A DNA stretch of 64,000 bases from Lotus japonicus (lineage: Eukaryota > Streptophyta > Magnoliopsida > Fabales > Fabaceae): assembly GCF_012489685.1 (NCBI RefSeq), contig NC_080046.1, positions 34,559,176-34,623,175 of the forward strand, given 5' to 3'. The translations under genes were made by a program, and so were the position numbers. The notes under the pieces are model-generated. The model was not told the origin of the DNA. It did no database searches and saw nothing but the letters and a program-made list of their open reading frames with translations. The first letter of the stretch is position 1. Each line of letters opens with the position of its first letter. Positions 25,015-35,200 of the stretch are shown one piece after another.

Positions 25015-25019
25015 TTTTG
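25015..25019. other. Target-site duplication, left copy (TTTTG)
   Basis: TTTTG precedes the element terminus TGATACG and is repeated at 31695-31699 after the other terminus. Removing the element and one copy restores the normal satellite CACTTTTTGTCATTAGAG. Confidence 0.95.
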
Positions 25020-26044
25020 TGATACGCCCCAAGTTGATGCAAGGGCTGCAATGGATCGTCTAGGATTGATCTTGGATGATGAGAACTCTGAAATGTGAGA
25101 AAGAAGAAGAAGAATTTCGTGATGGAAGGGAAATGGACAGAAAAGAGGGGAAGTTTTAGTGAAATGGAAGATGAAGACTTCACACAAAGGTGGTGGCAAA
25201 CCCTTGATAAGCCTAATTCTTGAATCACTCAAGAACTATGAGAATCACTCTCACAAATCTGAATCACTCAGAAAAGAAAATACTAATTCATTCATAATCT
25301 GTCTATTACATTGAAGGAGTGGTCCTTATAAAGAAGAAGGAAATTCAGCCTAGTTACAAAAAAATGATGAGGTGTAATTTCTCTAGAAGAATCCTAGGCT
25401 AGGAGTTACAAATTAAAAGAGGAAGATAGTGATATGCTTCAGCCCTGAACGTGTTTTTAGTGGCTGATTGCTTCATGTAACTCCCTTTCTTGATTGTTAT
25501 TCTGACCAGGGAACATAGCATTCAATGCTCTTTATGCACTTAATTTCCTTGTCTTTGTAACTCCATTCTTGCCTTTGAAAGCTCTTCAATCCTTTTACTT
25601 TGCTGATGTAACTCCTCCATTCAGAACTTATTCAAATTCAAACACATTCAAAGAGTTTCAAGAAAGGAATGGGTCCCTCCCTTTAAGCCCTTCATGCGCC
25701 CCATGCACACACACACCACTTGAAGTGGATTAAACACACTAAAATAAAATTCAGCAACATAATGCATTTGGATCCAACTTATTCAATTGGTCATTTGCAT
25801 CTTTATTGAAATAAAATAAAACAAAGCATCACATGGCAGCCCCTATGCGTGGGCTGGCTCTTCTTCTTGGGCCTGAATGATCATCATGATTTTTGGTTCC
25901 ATCTCTTCTACCACTTTGTCTTCAAGAATGGTTGCCACTACTTGCTGAAGAGTCTCTTTGGCCTTTTTAGCTCTAGCCCTTGTCATTGGTCCTCCAAGTC
26001 CTTTTAGTGCTCCATGACCCTTGTCCTTGTCCTTGTTCTCATCA
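25020..26044 (-). repeat. 3' LTR (complete, 1,025 bp)
   Basis: Runs on the - strand from TGATGAGAACAAGG at 26044 to GGGGCGTATCA at 25020. Its first 202 bases encode the last 66 residues of gag-pol and the stop codon at 25843. A TATA-like CTTTATAA sits at 25333-25326. It contains the 358-to-719 segment (25358-25719) that is missing from the 5' LTR. Confidence 0.95.
25326..25333 (-). promoter_or_regulatory. TATA-like element of the 3' LTR
   Basis: CTTTATAA on the - strand, followed by GGACCACTCC. It is the copy of the putative promoter in the 5' LTR. Here it has the complete upstream U3, so it could drive outward transcription leftwards into the satellite. Confidence 0.5.
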
Positions 26045-29000
26045 TTCCCTCCCTCTTGAAAAGGATTTGACCTCAAATCAAAGTCTCCTCCATCTGTATC
26101 GAAGAGAGATAAATCAGAGACATTAAAGGTTGAGCTGATGTTATACTCACCTGGAAGCTCTATTTTGTAGGCGTTGTTATTGACTCTCTCAAGCACTTGA
26201 ATAGGTCCATCCCCTCTAGGTTGGAGTTTGGATTTCCTTTGTTCTGGAAACCTTTCCTTCCTCATGTGCACCCAAACCCAATCTCCGGGTTGGAACACCA
26301 CCTCCTTTCTTCCCTTGTTAGCTTGCCTAGCATAACTCTCACTCTTTCTCTCAATTTGAGCCTTCACACGCTCATGCATCTTCTTGACATATTCAGCTTT
26401 GCCCTGTCCTTCCTTGTGCTTGAAAACAGAAATGTTAGGCATAGGCAATAAATCAAGAGGAGTCAAAGGGTTAAATCCATACACTACTTCAAATGGGGAG
26501 CAATTGGTAGTGCTATGGACAGCCCTGTTGTAAGCAAATTCAACATGAGGCAAACACGCCTCCCAAGCCTTTAAATTGGCCTTAAGGACAGTCCTAAGCA
26601 AGGTGCCTAGGGTCCTATTAACCACCTCAGTTTGCCCATCAGTTTGTGGGTGGCAAGTGGTAGAGAACAAAAGTTTAGTGCCTAACTTCCCCCATAAAGT
26701 CCTCCAGAAGTGACTTAGGAACTTGGTGTCCCTATCACTAACTATGCTTCTAGGCATCCCATGAAGTCTTACAACTTCTGTAAAGAACAAATCAGCAACG
26801 TGACAAGCATCATCAGCTTTCCTGCAAGGAATAAAGTGAGCCATTTTTGAAAACCTATCAACAACCACAAAAATTGAATCCTTACCATTCTTTGTTCTAG
26901 GGAGGCCTAAAACAAAGTCCATAGACAAGTCAACCCAAGGGTATTCAGGGATTGGCAAAGGAGTATACAAACCATGTGGCATCACCTTAGACTTAGCCTT
27001 CTTGCAAACAATGCAATGTTCACAAAACTTGATCACATCATGTTTCATTTTGGGCCAATAGAAATGTTCCTGTAAAGTTTCTAGAGTCTTTTGGACTCCA
27101 AAATGACCCATTAATCCCCCAGCATGGGATTCTTTAACAAGCAGTTCTCTAATGGAACTTTTAGGCACACACAACCTGTTTTCCTTAAATAAAAATCCAT
27201 TGTGCCTATAAAATCCATTTTGAGAAACTTTCTCACAAGCCACAAAAATTTCAGCAAAGTTATCATCTTTTTCATACATTTCTTTCACATGTTCAAGTCC
27301 TAGCAATTTAGTCTCTAACATGGAAAGCAACACGTGTCTCCTGGATAAAGCATCAGCCACAATGTTACTTTTCCCCTTTTTGTGTTTTATGACATAGGGA
27401 AATTGTTCCAAAAATTCAACCCATTTGGCATGCCTTTTGTTCAACTTACCTTGCCCCTTCAAGTATTTCAGCGACTCATGATCACTATGAATCACGAATT
27501 CCTTGGGCAAAAGATAATGCTGCCAAGTCTTCAAAGCTCTCACCAAAGCATACAATTCCTTATCATAAGTAGAATAGTTAAGGGCAGCTCCGCTTAACTT
27601 TTCACTAAAATAAGCAATTGGGTGGCCTTCTTGAAGCAACACAGCACCAATACCTACATTTGAAGCATCACATTCAAGTTCAAAAGATTTAGCAAAGTTA
27701 GGTAAAGCAAGTATAGGTGCATGGGTAAGCTTATGCTTTAGGGCAGCAAAGGCCTCTTCTTGATTCTTTCCCCAATGAAAACCCACATTCTTTTTCACCA
27801 CTTCATTTAGGGGTGCTGCCAAGGTACTAAAGTCCTTTACAAACCTCCTGTAGAAACTGGCCAAGCCATGAAAACTTCTTACATCACCCACGGATTTAGG
27901 AGTGGGCCACTCTTGAATGGCTTTGATCTTTTCCTCATCAACCTGCACTCCTTTCGAACTCACAACAAAACCAAGAAACACAACATGGTCAGTGCAAAAA
28001 GTGCATTTCTCAAGATTGGCAAACAATTGTTCCTTTCTAAGCATACTCAAGACGGATCTTAAGTGCTCAACATGCAGCTCAAGAGTAGTGCTATAGACCA
28101 AAATATCATCAAAGTACACAACCACAAATTTCCCAATGAATTCCCTCAAAACATGGTTCATTAGTCTCATAAAAGTACTAGGTGCATTAGTTAAACCAAA
28201 AGGCATAACCAACCATTCATACAAACCATATTTAGTTTTGAAAGCAGTTTTCCATTCATCCCCTTCTTTTATCCTTATCTGATTGTAACCACTTTTCAAA
28301 TCAATTTTAGAAAAATAACATGCTCCATGCAATTCATCAAGCAAATCATCAAGTCTAGGAATAGGGTGCCTATACTTAATGGTGATGTTATTCAAGGCTC
28401 TACAATCAGAGCACATTCTCCAAGTCCCATCTTTCTTTGGTACCAAAATCACCGGTACAGCACAAGGACTCATGCTATTTCTTACCCACCCTTTGTTCAA
28501 GAGTTCTTCCACTTGTCTTTGAATTTTAGTGGTTTCTTGTGGGTTGCTTCTATATGCTGGCCTATTAGGCAAAGAAGCTCCCGGAATGAGATCAATTTGA
28601 TGCTCAATTCCTCTCAGTGGTGGTAGACCACTTGGAACACTTGTTGGAAACACATCCTCATAATCCTGCAAAAGAGATTTAACACTAGAAGGCAGCTCAA
28701 AATTTTCAAAAGTGTTAGTGTTCAAAATCTGATTTTTGCAAAACATCAAGTATAGGATCTGTTTTGAAGCTATCATCCTTTTCACCTCTCTCTTTTTGAT
28801 CAAACAAATTTCTTTTCTCTCAAGTATTTCACTCTTTTCTTTTTGCTCTCTCTCAAGTGTTTCACTCTTTTCTTTTTGCTTCCTCTCAAGTGTCTCACTC
28901 TTTTCTTTTCTCTCTTGTTCAATCTTTTCTCTCATTTTCTTTTGATCCTCACGCACCTCCCTAGGGCTCAAAGGTTTGAGCGTAATTTTCTGGCCATGAT

Positions 29001-30459
29001 GTTGGAATGAGATCTTGTTGGTGCTGCCATTATGATCAGAGTTGGTGTCATATTGCCATGGTCTTCCCAGCAGTATGTGACTAGCCTCCATGGGAACAAC
29101 ATCACAAAGAACCTTATCCCTGTATTTGCCAATGGAAAAGTCAACTTCAACTTGCTTACTTACTTGTATTTCTCCATAGTGGCTGAGCCATTGAAGTTTG
29201 TATGGCCAAGGATGTGGTTTTGTGACCAGGTTCAGCTTCTCCACCATTCTTTCACTAGCCACATTAGTACAGCTCCCGCCATCAACAATCATCAAGCAAA
29301 TCTGCCCATTGACAGAACATCTTGTGTGAAAGATATTCTCTCTTTGGCTTTCTTTCTTTGGCTTTTGTTGGCTACCAAGCATTCTTCGGATCATCAACAG
29401 TTCACCATTCATGGCTGCCTCCTCTTCTTCTTCACTTTGTTCTCCTTCGGACTCACTGGTGTAGTCTCCATCATCCTTAAGAATCATGGTCTTTTTGGAG
29501 GCACATTCATAAGCATAATGTCCCATACCTTGGCATTTGAAGCACTTGACCTCTTTGCTCTTTTTGGATGGTTGTTCAAGAGGTTTTGAAGAAGCTGAAG
29601 CTTGTGGTTTGGTGGCTGGTTTGCTAAGGGTGCTCGGCCCTTCATTCTTCATTCTGTCTCTCCAAGATGAATTGGAATTGGTAGAACTCTTCCTTGCAAG
29701 CCCTTTCCTTTTGAGTTGTTGCTCAACTTTAGTGGCCTTGTGCAGCAATTCCTCCATGTCTACATATTCCTGAAGTTCTACAATATCTCTAACATCATTA
29801 GATAAACCATTAATAAATCGAATCATGGTTACCTCTTCATCCTCCTCAAGATTGGCTTGCAACATAAGCACCTCAAGTTCTTTGTAATACTCCTCAACAC
29901 TCTTGCTGCCTTGGGTAAGTTTTTGAAGTTTAAATTTTACATCCCTAGCATGGCTTGAAGGGACATATCTTTTCCTCATGATTCGTTTCATTTCAGCCCA
30001 TGTTTCCACCGCTGGCTCCTCATTTCTCAATCTCTCTTTTGCAAACTTATTCCACCAAACAAGAGCATAGTCTGAAAAGTGAGCAGCTGCAAGTTTCACC
30101 TTTTGGTCCTCCTCATAGTTGTTGCAAGCAAAGACATGCTCTATTTTGAGTTCCCACTCCAAGTATGCCTCTGGATCACTCTTTCCCTTAAAAGGAGGAA
30201 TTTGGAATTTGACTCCTTCAATCCGAGCAGGTCTAGGATTTTCATGAATTCGTCGTGGCCTCCCGCCTTCACTGTCACTATTGTTCCAGTTCTCCATTTG
30301 ATCCAGCCTTTCGTGGATCTCTTCAGTTTGCCTCCTCATTAAGTTTTCCAGATGTTGTGTAAGAGCCCGCATTTCGATGGTCGAGAGTCGCACTGCTGGT
30401 TGCTCCTCCTCTTCTCCTGACATCTTTGACAAATGAAAAGATTCAAGTAGAACAAACAA
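25843..30459 (-). CDS. gag-pol: Gag-pol polyprotein, CRM-clade retrotransposon
   Basis: Uninterrupted 1,538-codon frame encoding the particle protein and enzymes for reverse transcription and integration. Visible in order: gag capsid region (about 80-250, with [12 protein letters not shown] and WWNKF), zinc knuckle C306/C309/H314/C319, aspartic protease (D393-G-G, then ILLGRPW at 462-468), a charged linker with three 11-residue repeats (518-550), reverse transcriptase with YFDD at 782-785, RNase H (D931, E968, D993, D1036), and integrase with zinc site H1112/H1119/C1149/C1152 and catalytic D1181, D1242, E1278 (D35E spacing). After the GPI-type module (about 1410-1453) comes a CRM-like tail with [10 protein letters not shown]. 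From residue 1472 the frame lies in the 3' LTR. The second Met (residue 13, codon at 30423, MSGEEEEQ) is a likely alternative start. The protease has DGG where DSG/DTG is the retroviral norm; plant gypsy proteins often have this form. No broken motif is seen. Confidence 0.95.
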   Translation of the reverse strand: MFVLLESFHLSKMSGEEEEQPAVRLSTIEMRALTQHLENLMRRQTEEIHERLDQMENWNNSDSEGGRPRRIHENPRPARIEGVKFQIPPFKGKSDPEAYLEWELKIEHVFACNNYEEDQKVKLAAAHFSDYALVWWNKFAKERLRNEEPAVETWAEMKRIMRKRYVPSSHARDVKFKLQKLTQGSKSVEEYYKELEVLMLQANLEEDEEVTMIRFINGLSNDVRDIVELQEYVDMEELLHKATKVEQQLKRKGLARKSSTNSNSSWRDRMKNEGPSTLSKPATKPQASASSKPLEQPSKKSKEVKCFKCQGMGHYAYECASKKTMILKDDGDYTSESEGEQSEEEEEAAMNGELLMIRRMLGSQQKPKKESQRENIFHTRCSVNGQICLMIVDGGSCTNVASERMVEKLNLVTKPHPWPYKLQWLSHYGEIQVSKQVEVDFSIGKYRDKVLCDVVPMEASHILLGRPWQYDTNSDHNGSTNKISFQHHGQKITLKPLSPREVREDQKKMREKIEQERKEKSETLERKQKEKSETLEREQKEKSEILERKEICLIKKREVKRMIASKQILYLMFCKNQILNTNTFENFELPSSVKSLLQDYEDVFPTSVPSGLPPLRGIEHQIDLIPGASLPNRPAYRSNPQETTKIQRQVEELLNKGWVRNSMSPCAVPVILVPKKDGTWRMCSDCRALNNITIKYRHPIPRLDDLLDELHGACYFSKIDLKSGYNQIRIKEGDEWKTAFKTKYGLYEWLVMPFGLTNAPSTFMRLMNHVLREFIGKFVVVYFDDILVYSTTLELHVEHLRSVLSMLRKEQLFANLEKCTFCTDHVVFLGFVVSSKGVQVDEEKIKAIQEWPTPKSVGDVRSFHGLASFYRRFVKDFSTLAAPLNEVVKKNVGFHWGKNQEEAFAALKHKLTHAPILALPNFAKSFELECDASNVGIGAVLLQEGHPIAYFSEKLSGAALNYSTYDKELYALVRALKTWQHYLLPKEFVIHSDHESLKYLKGQGKLNKRHAKWVEFLEQFPYVIKHKKGKSNIVADALSRRHVLLSMLETKLLGLEHVKEMYEKDDNFAEIFVACEKVSQNGFYRHNGFLFKENRLCVPKSSIRELLVKESHAGGLMGHFGVQKTLETLQEHFYWPKMKHDVIKFCEHCIVCKKAKSKVMPHGLYTPLPIPEYPWVDLSMDFVLGLPRTKNGKDSIFVVVDRFSKMAHFIPCRKADDACHVADLFFTEVVRLHGMPRSIVSDRDTKFLSHFWRTLWGKLGTKLLFSTTCHPQTDGQTEVVNRTLGTLLRTVLKANLKAWEACLPHVEFAYNRAVHSTTNCSPFEVVYGFNPLTPLDLLPMPNISVFKHKEGQGKAEYVKKMHERVKAQIERKSESYARQANKGRKEVVFQPGDWVWVHMRKERFPEQRKSKLQPRGDGPIQVLERVNNNAYKIELPGEYNISSTFNVSDLSLFDTDGGDFDLRSNPFQEGGNDENKDKDKGHGALKGLGGPMTRARAKKAKETLQQVVATILEDKVVEEMEPKIMMIIQAQEEEPAHA
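26045..26057 (-). promoter_or_regulatory. Polypurine tract (plus-strand primer)
   Basis: AAGAGGGAGGGAA on the - strand sits immediately before the 3' LTR start TGATGAG. It is also coding, specifying the Q-E-G-G-N part of the integrase tail, so the priming site is embedded in the frame. Confidence 0.9.
28810..28908 (-). repeat. In-frame 33-bp triplication in the pol linker
   Basis: Three tandem 33-bp units encode [22 protein letters not shown] and [11 protein letters not shown] (residues 518-550) between protease and reverse transcriptase. The peptide is highly charged and probably helical or coiled-coil. Confidence 0.9.
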
Positions 30460-31017
30460 ATGTTAGTGTTTACCTCACTTCTCTCGTGTTTCCCTCAAAT
30501 TGGCTTTTCTATGATGTGCACTCTTGCCTTTTTCCACTCAAAAATTCTCACAATCTCTTGAGTAAATCAAAGTTAAGACACACAAAGAATTATGCCACCA
30601 AATTTGTGTAGAGTCACACAGATTAGAATAGACTTTAGAAAATATGAAACAAAAGAAGACAAGACAAATCACCACAGAAATGGAAAGGACTCCAAATATT
30701 TAGAGACTAAAGAAGAATTCAAGAACAAACAGAAAGAAGAAAATAAATTGGAATGCTAGCAACAAAATTACCTTGAACAATTGAATTTGGCTAATTAAAC
30801 AAGAACCATTCAGCCATTTTTTTTTTGAATTTTCGTTTTTTTTTTTTTTGAATTTTCGTTCTGTAATTTGTTTTTGATTCTGAACAATTAACAAGGCTTA
30901 ACTTTTGCAATGGTTCAGCCAAAAGAAACAAAAACTAAAATCAAGGTAACAAGAAATGACAAAGAGTTGCTAACCAGAATTCCAGATAAGAAAAGAAACC
31001 AAAATCCTAGAACCGGA
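30460..31017 (-). other. Untranslated leader of the retrotransposon
   Basis: About 560 bp between the primer-binding site and the gag frame. It has no coding potential in the element's sense and is A-rich on that strand. A duplicated block, a T-run followed by GAATTTTCGTT on the + strand, lies at about 30817-30860. Confidence 0.8.
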
Positions 31018-31029
31018 GCTCTGATACCA
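31018..31029 (-). promoter_or_regulatory. Primer-binding site, initiator tRNA-Met
   Basis: TGGTATCAGAGC on the - strand, two bases after the 5' LTR terminus (GTATCA, TT). This matches the usual plant PBS complementary to the 3' end of initiator tRNA-Met. Confidence 0.95.
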
Positions 31030-31031
31030 AA

Positions 31032-31694
31032 TGATACGCCCCAAGTTGATGCAAGGGCTGCAATGGATCGTCTAGGATTGATCTTGGATGATGAGAACTC
31101 TGAAATGTGAGAAAGAAGAAGAAGAATTTCGTGATGGAAGGGAAATGGACAGAAAAGAGGGGAAGTTTTAGTGAAATGGAAGATGAAGACTTCACACAAA
31201 GGTGGTGGCAAACCCTTGATAAGCCTAATTCTTGAATCACTCAAGAACTATGAGAATCACTCTCACAAATCTGAATCACTCAGAAAAGAAAATACTAATT
31301 CATTCATAATCTGTCTATTACATTGAAGGAGTGGTCCTTATAAAGAAGAAGGAAATTCAGCCTAGTTACTTGAAGTGGATTAAACACACTAAAATAAAAT
31401 TCAGCAACATAATGCATTTGGATCCAACTTATTCAATTGGTCATTTGCATCTTTATTGAAATAAAATAAAACAAAGCATCACATGGCAGCCCCTATGCGT
31501 GGGCTGGCTCTTCTTCTTGGGCCTGAATGATCATCATGATTTTTGGTTCCATCTCTTCTACCACTTTGTCTTCAAGAATGGTTGCCACTACTTGCTGAAG
31601 AGTCTCTTTGGCCTTTTTAGCTCTAGCCCTTGTCATTGGTCCTCCAAGTCCTTTTAGTGCTCCATGACCCTTGTCCTTGTCCTTGTTCTCATCA
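31032..31694 (-). repeat. 5' LTR (internally deleted, 663 bp)
   Basis: Matches 25020-25357 and then 25720-26044 of the 3' LTR with no difference noticed. The missing 362 bp correspond to 25358-25719; the junction lies between 31369 and 31370 and shares a 2-bp AC between the two edges. On the element's strand the deletion ends about 24 bp upstream of the TATA-like sequence, so promoter-proximal U3 is gone. Confidence 0.95.
31338..31345 (-). promoter_or_regulatory. TATA-like element of the 5' LTR
   Basis: CTTTATAA on the - strand, 306 bp from the LTR 3' end, as in the other LTR. It is the best candidate for the core promoter of the genomic RNA. The normal upstream sequence is removed by the deletion. 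Confidence 0.5.
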
Positions 31695-31699
31695 TTTTG
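31695..31699. other. Target-site duplication, right copy (TTTTG)
   Basis: Follows the element terminus ATCA and is followed by TCATTAGAGAGG, the direct continuation of the A monomer begun at 24938. Confidence 0.95.
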
Positions 31700-32283
31700 T
31701 CATTAGAGAGGAATTTTTCCACTCAAAAGCTACATGCGGGCCTCATTCTCCTTTGGTTCTTTTGTACTTATTTCTTTACAAATCTGCATTTGTAGTAAGT
31801 TTTAATTAAGCTCTACGAAATTATATCACATACAATGGATTAATAACATCGATTTTAAATTTATGTCCTCTCAAAAGCTATTTGTTTGCCTCTTTACCCA
31901 TTTGTCTTACCCTAAACCCTAAACCCTAAAATCTAAATCCTAAACACCCATATTTAGGTTAGCTCTACGAACTTGCATCACATTCGGTAAAGGAATATCA
32001 TGAGCTTAAACTTATGGTAGTACAAAAAGACACTTTTTGTCATTAGAGAGTAATTTCTCCACTCAAAAGTTATATGTTGGCCTCATTCTCCTTTGGTGCA
32101 AATGAACTTATTTCGTTACAATTCTCCATTTGTTGTAAGTTTTAGTTGAGTTCTACGAACTCATATCACATACAATGAATTCATAACATCTATTTTATAT
32201 TTATGTCCTCTCAAAAGCTATACGTTGGCCTCTTTATACTTTCTTCCTACTCTAAACCCTAAAGCCTAAACACCCACATTTAG

Positions 32284-35200
32284 TTGAGCTCTACGAACTT
32301 GCATCACATTCGGTGGAGGAATATCATGAGCTTAAACTTATGGTGGTACAAAAAGACACTTTTTGTCATTAGAGAGGAATTTTTCCACTCAAAAGCTACA
32401 TGTTGGCCTCATTCTCCTTTGGTTCTTTTGTACTTATTTCTTTACAAATCTGCATTTGTAGTAAGTTTTAATTGAGCTCTACGAAATTATATCACATACA
32501 ATGGATTAATAACATCGATATTAAATTTATGTCCTCTCAAAAGCTATTTGTTTGCCTCTTTACCCATTTGTCTTACCCTAAACCCTAAACCCTAAAATCT
32601 AAACCCTAAACACCCACATTTAGTTGAGCTCTACGAACTTGCATCACATTCGGTAAAGGAATATCATGAGCTTAAACTTATGGTAGTACAAAAAGACACT
32701 TTTTGTCATTAGAGAGTAATTTCTCCACTCAAAAGTTATATGTTGGCCTCATTCTCCTTTGGTGCAAATGTACTTATTTCGTTACAATTCTCCATTTGTT
32801 GTAAGTTTTAGTTGAGTTCTACGAACTCATATCACATACAATGAATTCATAACATCTATTTTATATTTATGTCCTCTCAAAAGCTATACGTTGGCCTCTT
32901 TATACTTTCTTCCTACTCTAAACCCTAAAGCCTAAACACCCACATTTAGTTGAGCTCTACGAACTTGCATGACATTCGGTGGAGGAATATCATGAGCTTA
33001 AACTTATGGTGGTACAAAAAGACACTTTTTGTCATTAGAGAGGAATTTTTCCACTCAAAAGCTACATGTTGGCCTCATTCTCCTTTGGTTCTTTTGTACT
33101 TATTTCTTTACAAATCTGCATTTGTAGTAAGTTTTAATTGAGTTCTACGAAATTATATCACATACAATGGATTAATAACATCGATATTAAACTTATGTCC
33201 TCTCAAAAGCTATTTGTTTGCCTCTTTACCCATTTGTCTTACCCTAAACCCTAAACCCTAAAATCTAAATCCTAAACACCCATATTTAGGTTAGCTCTAC
33301 GAACTTGCATCACATTCGGTAAAGGAATATCATGAGCTTAAACTTATGGTAGTACAAAAAGACACTTTTTGTCATTAGAGAGTAATTTCTCCACTCAAAG
33401 GTTATATGTTGGCCTCATTCTCCTTTGGTGCAAATGTACTTATTTCGTTACAATTCTCCATTTGTTGTAAGTTTTAGTTGAGTTCTACGAACTCATATCA
33501 CATACAATGAATTAATAACATCTATTTTATATTTATGTCCTCTCAAAAGCTATACGTTGGCCTCTTTATACTTTTTTCCTACTCTAAACCCTAAACTCTA
33601 AACCCTAAACACCCACATTTAGTTGAGCTCTACGAACTTGCATCACATTCGGTGGAGGAATATAATGTGCTTATATTATGGTGGTACAAAGAGACAAATT
33701 TTGTCATTAGATAGGAATTTTTCCACTCAAAAGCTACATGCGGGCCTCATTCTCCTTTGGTTCTTTTGTACTTATTTCTTTACAAATCTGCATTTGTAGT
33801 AAGTTTTAATTGAGCTCTACGAAATTATATCACATACAATGGATTAATAACATCGATATTAAATTTATGTCCTCTCAAAAGCTATTTGTTTGCCTCTTTA
33901 CCCATTTGTCTTACCCTAAACCCTAAACCCTAAAACCTAAACCCTAAACACCCAAATTTAGTTGAGCTCTACGAACTTGCATCACATTCGGTAAAGGAAT
34001 ATCATGAGCTTAAACTTATGGTAGTACAAAAAGACACATTTTGTCATTAGAGAGTAATTTCTCCACTCAAAAGTTATATGTTGGCCTCATTCTCCTTTGG
34101 TGCAAATGTACTTATTTCGTTACAATTCTCCATTTGTTGTAAGTTTTAGTTGAGTTCTACGAACTCATATCACATACAATGAATTCATAACATCTATTTT
34201 ATATTTATGTCCTCTCAAAAGCTATACGTTGGCCTCTTTATACTTTCTTCCTACTCTAAACCCTAAAGCCTAAACACCCACATTTAGTTGAGCTCTACGA
34301 ACTTGCATCACATTCGGTAAAGGAATATCATGAGCTTAAACTTATGGTAGTACAAAAAGACACATTTTGTCATTAGAGAGTAATTTCTCCACTCAAAAGT
34401 TATATGTTGGCCTCATTCTCCTTTGGTGCAAATGTACTTATTTCGTTACAATTCTCCATTTGTTGTAAGTTTTAGTTGAGTTCTACGAACTCATATCACA
34501 TACAATGAATTCATAACATCTATTTTATATTTATGTCCTCTCAAAAGCTATACGTTGGCCTCTTTATACTTTCTTCCTACTCTAAACCCTAAAGCCTAAA
34601 CACCCACATTTAGTTGAGCTCTACGAACTTGCATCACATTCGGTGGAGGAATATCATGAGCTTAAACTTATGGTGGTACAAAAAGACACTTTTTGTCATT
34701 AGAGAGGAATTTTTCCACTCAAAAGCTACATGTTGGCCTCATTCTCCTTTGGTTCTTTTGTACTTATTTCTTTACAAATCTGCATTTGTAGTAAGTTTTA
34801 ATTGAGCTCTACGAAATTATATCACATACAATGGATTAATAACATCGATATTAAATTTATGTCCTCTCAAAAGCTATTTGTTTGCCTCTTTACCCATTTG
34901 TCTTACCCTAAACCCTAAACCCTAAAATCTAAACCCTAAACACCCACATTTAGTTGAGCTCTACGAACTTGCATCACATTCGGTAAAGGAATATCATGAG
35001 CTTAAACTTATGGTAGTACAAAAAGACACATTTTGTCATTAGAGAGTAATTTCTCCACTCAAAAGTTATATGTTGGCCTCATTCTCCTTTGGTGCAAATG
35101 TACTTATTTCGTTACAATTCTCCATTTGTTGTAAGTTTTAGTTGAGTTCTACGAACTCATATCACATACAATGAATTCATAACACCTATTTTATATTTAT

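Larger units (their letters stand above)
2881..25019 (+). repeat. Satellite array, left block (A/B monomers with CCCTAAA)
   Basis: Continuous head-to-tail tandem repeat, roughly 66 monomers of about 333 bp. Two monomer types mostly alternate. Type A has CGGTGGAGG, GGTGGTAC, AGAGGAATTTTTCC and TTCTTTTGTACTTATTTC. Type B has CGGTAAAGG, GGTAGTAC, AGAGTAATTTCTCC and GTGCAAATGTACTTATTTCG. Each monomer ends with one to four CCCTAAA-like units followed by CACCCACATTTAG. Alternation breaks at 3843-4856 (three A in a row) and at 9205-9880 (two A). This block is more heterogeneous than 38.6-52.4 kb. The short open frames inside it are by-products of the repeat, not genes. Confidence 0.97.
25020..31694 (-). 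mobile_element. Full-length CRM-clade Ty3/gypsy retrotransposon
   Basis: A 6,675-bp element with LTRs at 25020-26044 and 31032-31694, TG...CA termini, a 5-bp target duplication, a tRNA-iMet primer site, a polypurine tract and an uninterrupted gag-pol. It lies on the - strand, so the 5' LTR is on the right. CRM membership is inferred from three things: a single gag-pol frame with integrase last, a C-terminal extension rather than a recognised chromodomain, and coding sequence that crosses the polypurine tract into the 3' LTR, a known trait of this clade. The LTRs show no substitution by eye over 663 aligned bases, so the insertion is young. The 5' LTR lacks 362 bp. Apart from that deletion, all parts needed for autonomy are visible. 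Confidence 0.93.

Noticed and set aside
2881..25019. CRISPR array
   Set aside because: The repeats are 333-bp satellite monomers without unique spacers or cas genes, in a plant genome.
24978..25232. Open frame repeated in both LTRs (also 30915-31244)
   Set aside because: It lies across the LTR 3' end and, in one copy, reads into satellite; the two versions have different C-termini because of flanking sequence.
25020..26044. Solo LTR or second element on the left
   Set aside because: It is joined to pol through the polypurine tract and shares the target duplication with the right-hand LTR, so it is the 3' LTR of the same element.
26197..30342. Plus-strand open frames across the retrotransposon (for example 29032-29589)
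   Set aside because: They are antisense shadows of the long gag-pol frame and show no motif.
31018..31029. tRNA gene fragment
   Set aside because: TGGTATCAGAGC here is the retrotransposon primer-binding site beside the LTR, with no tRNA structure around it.
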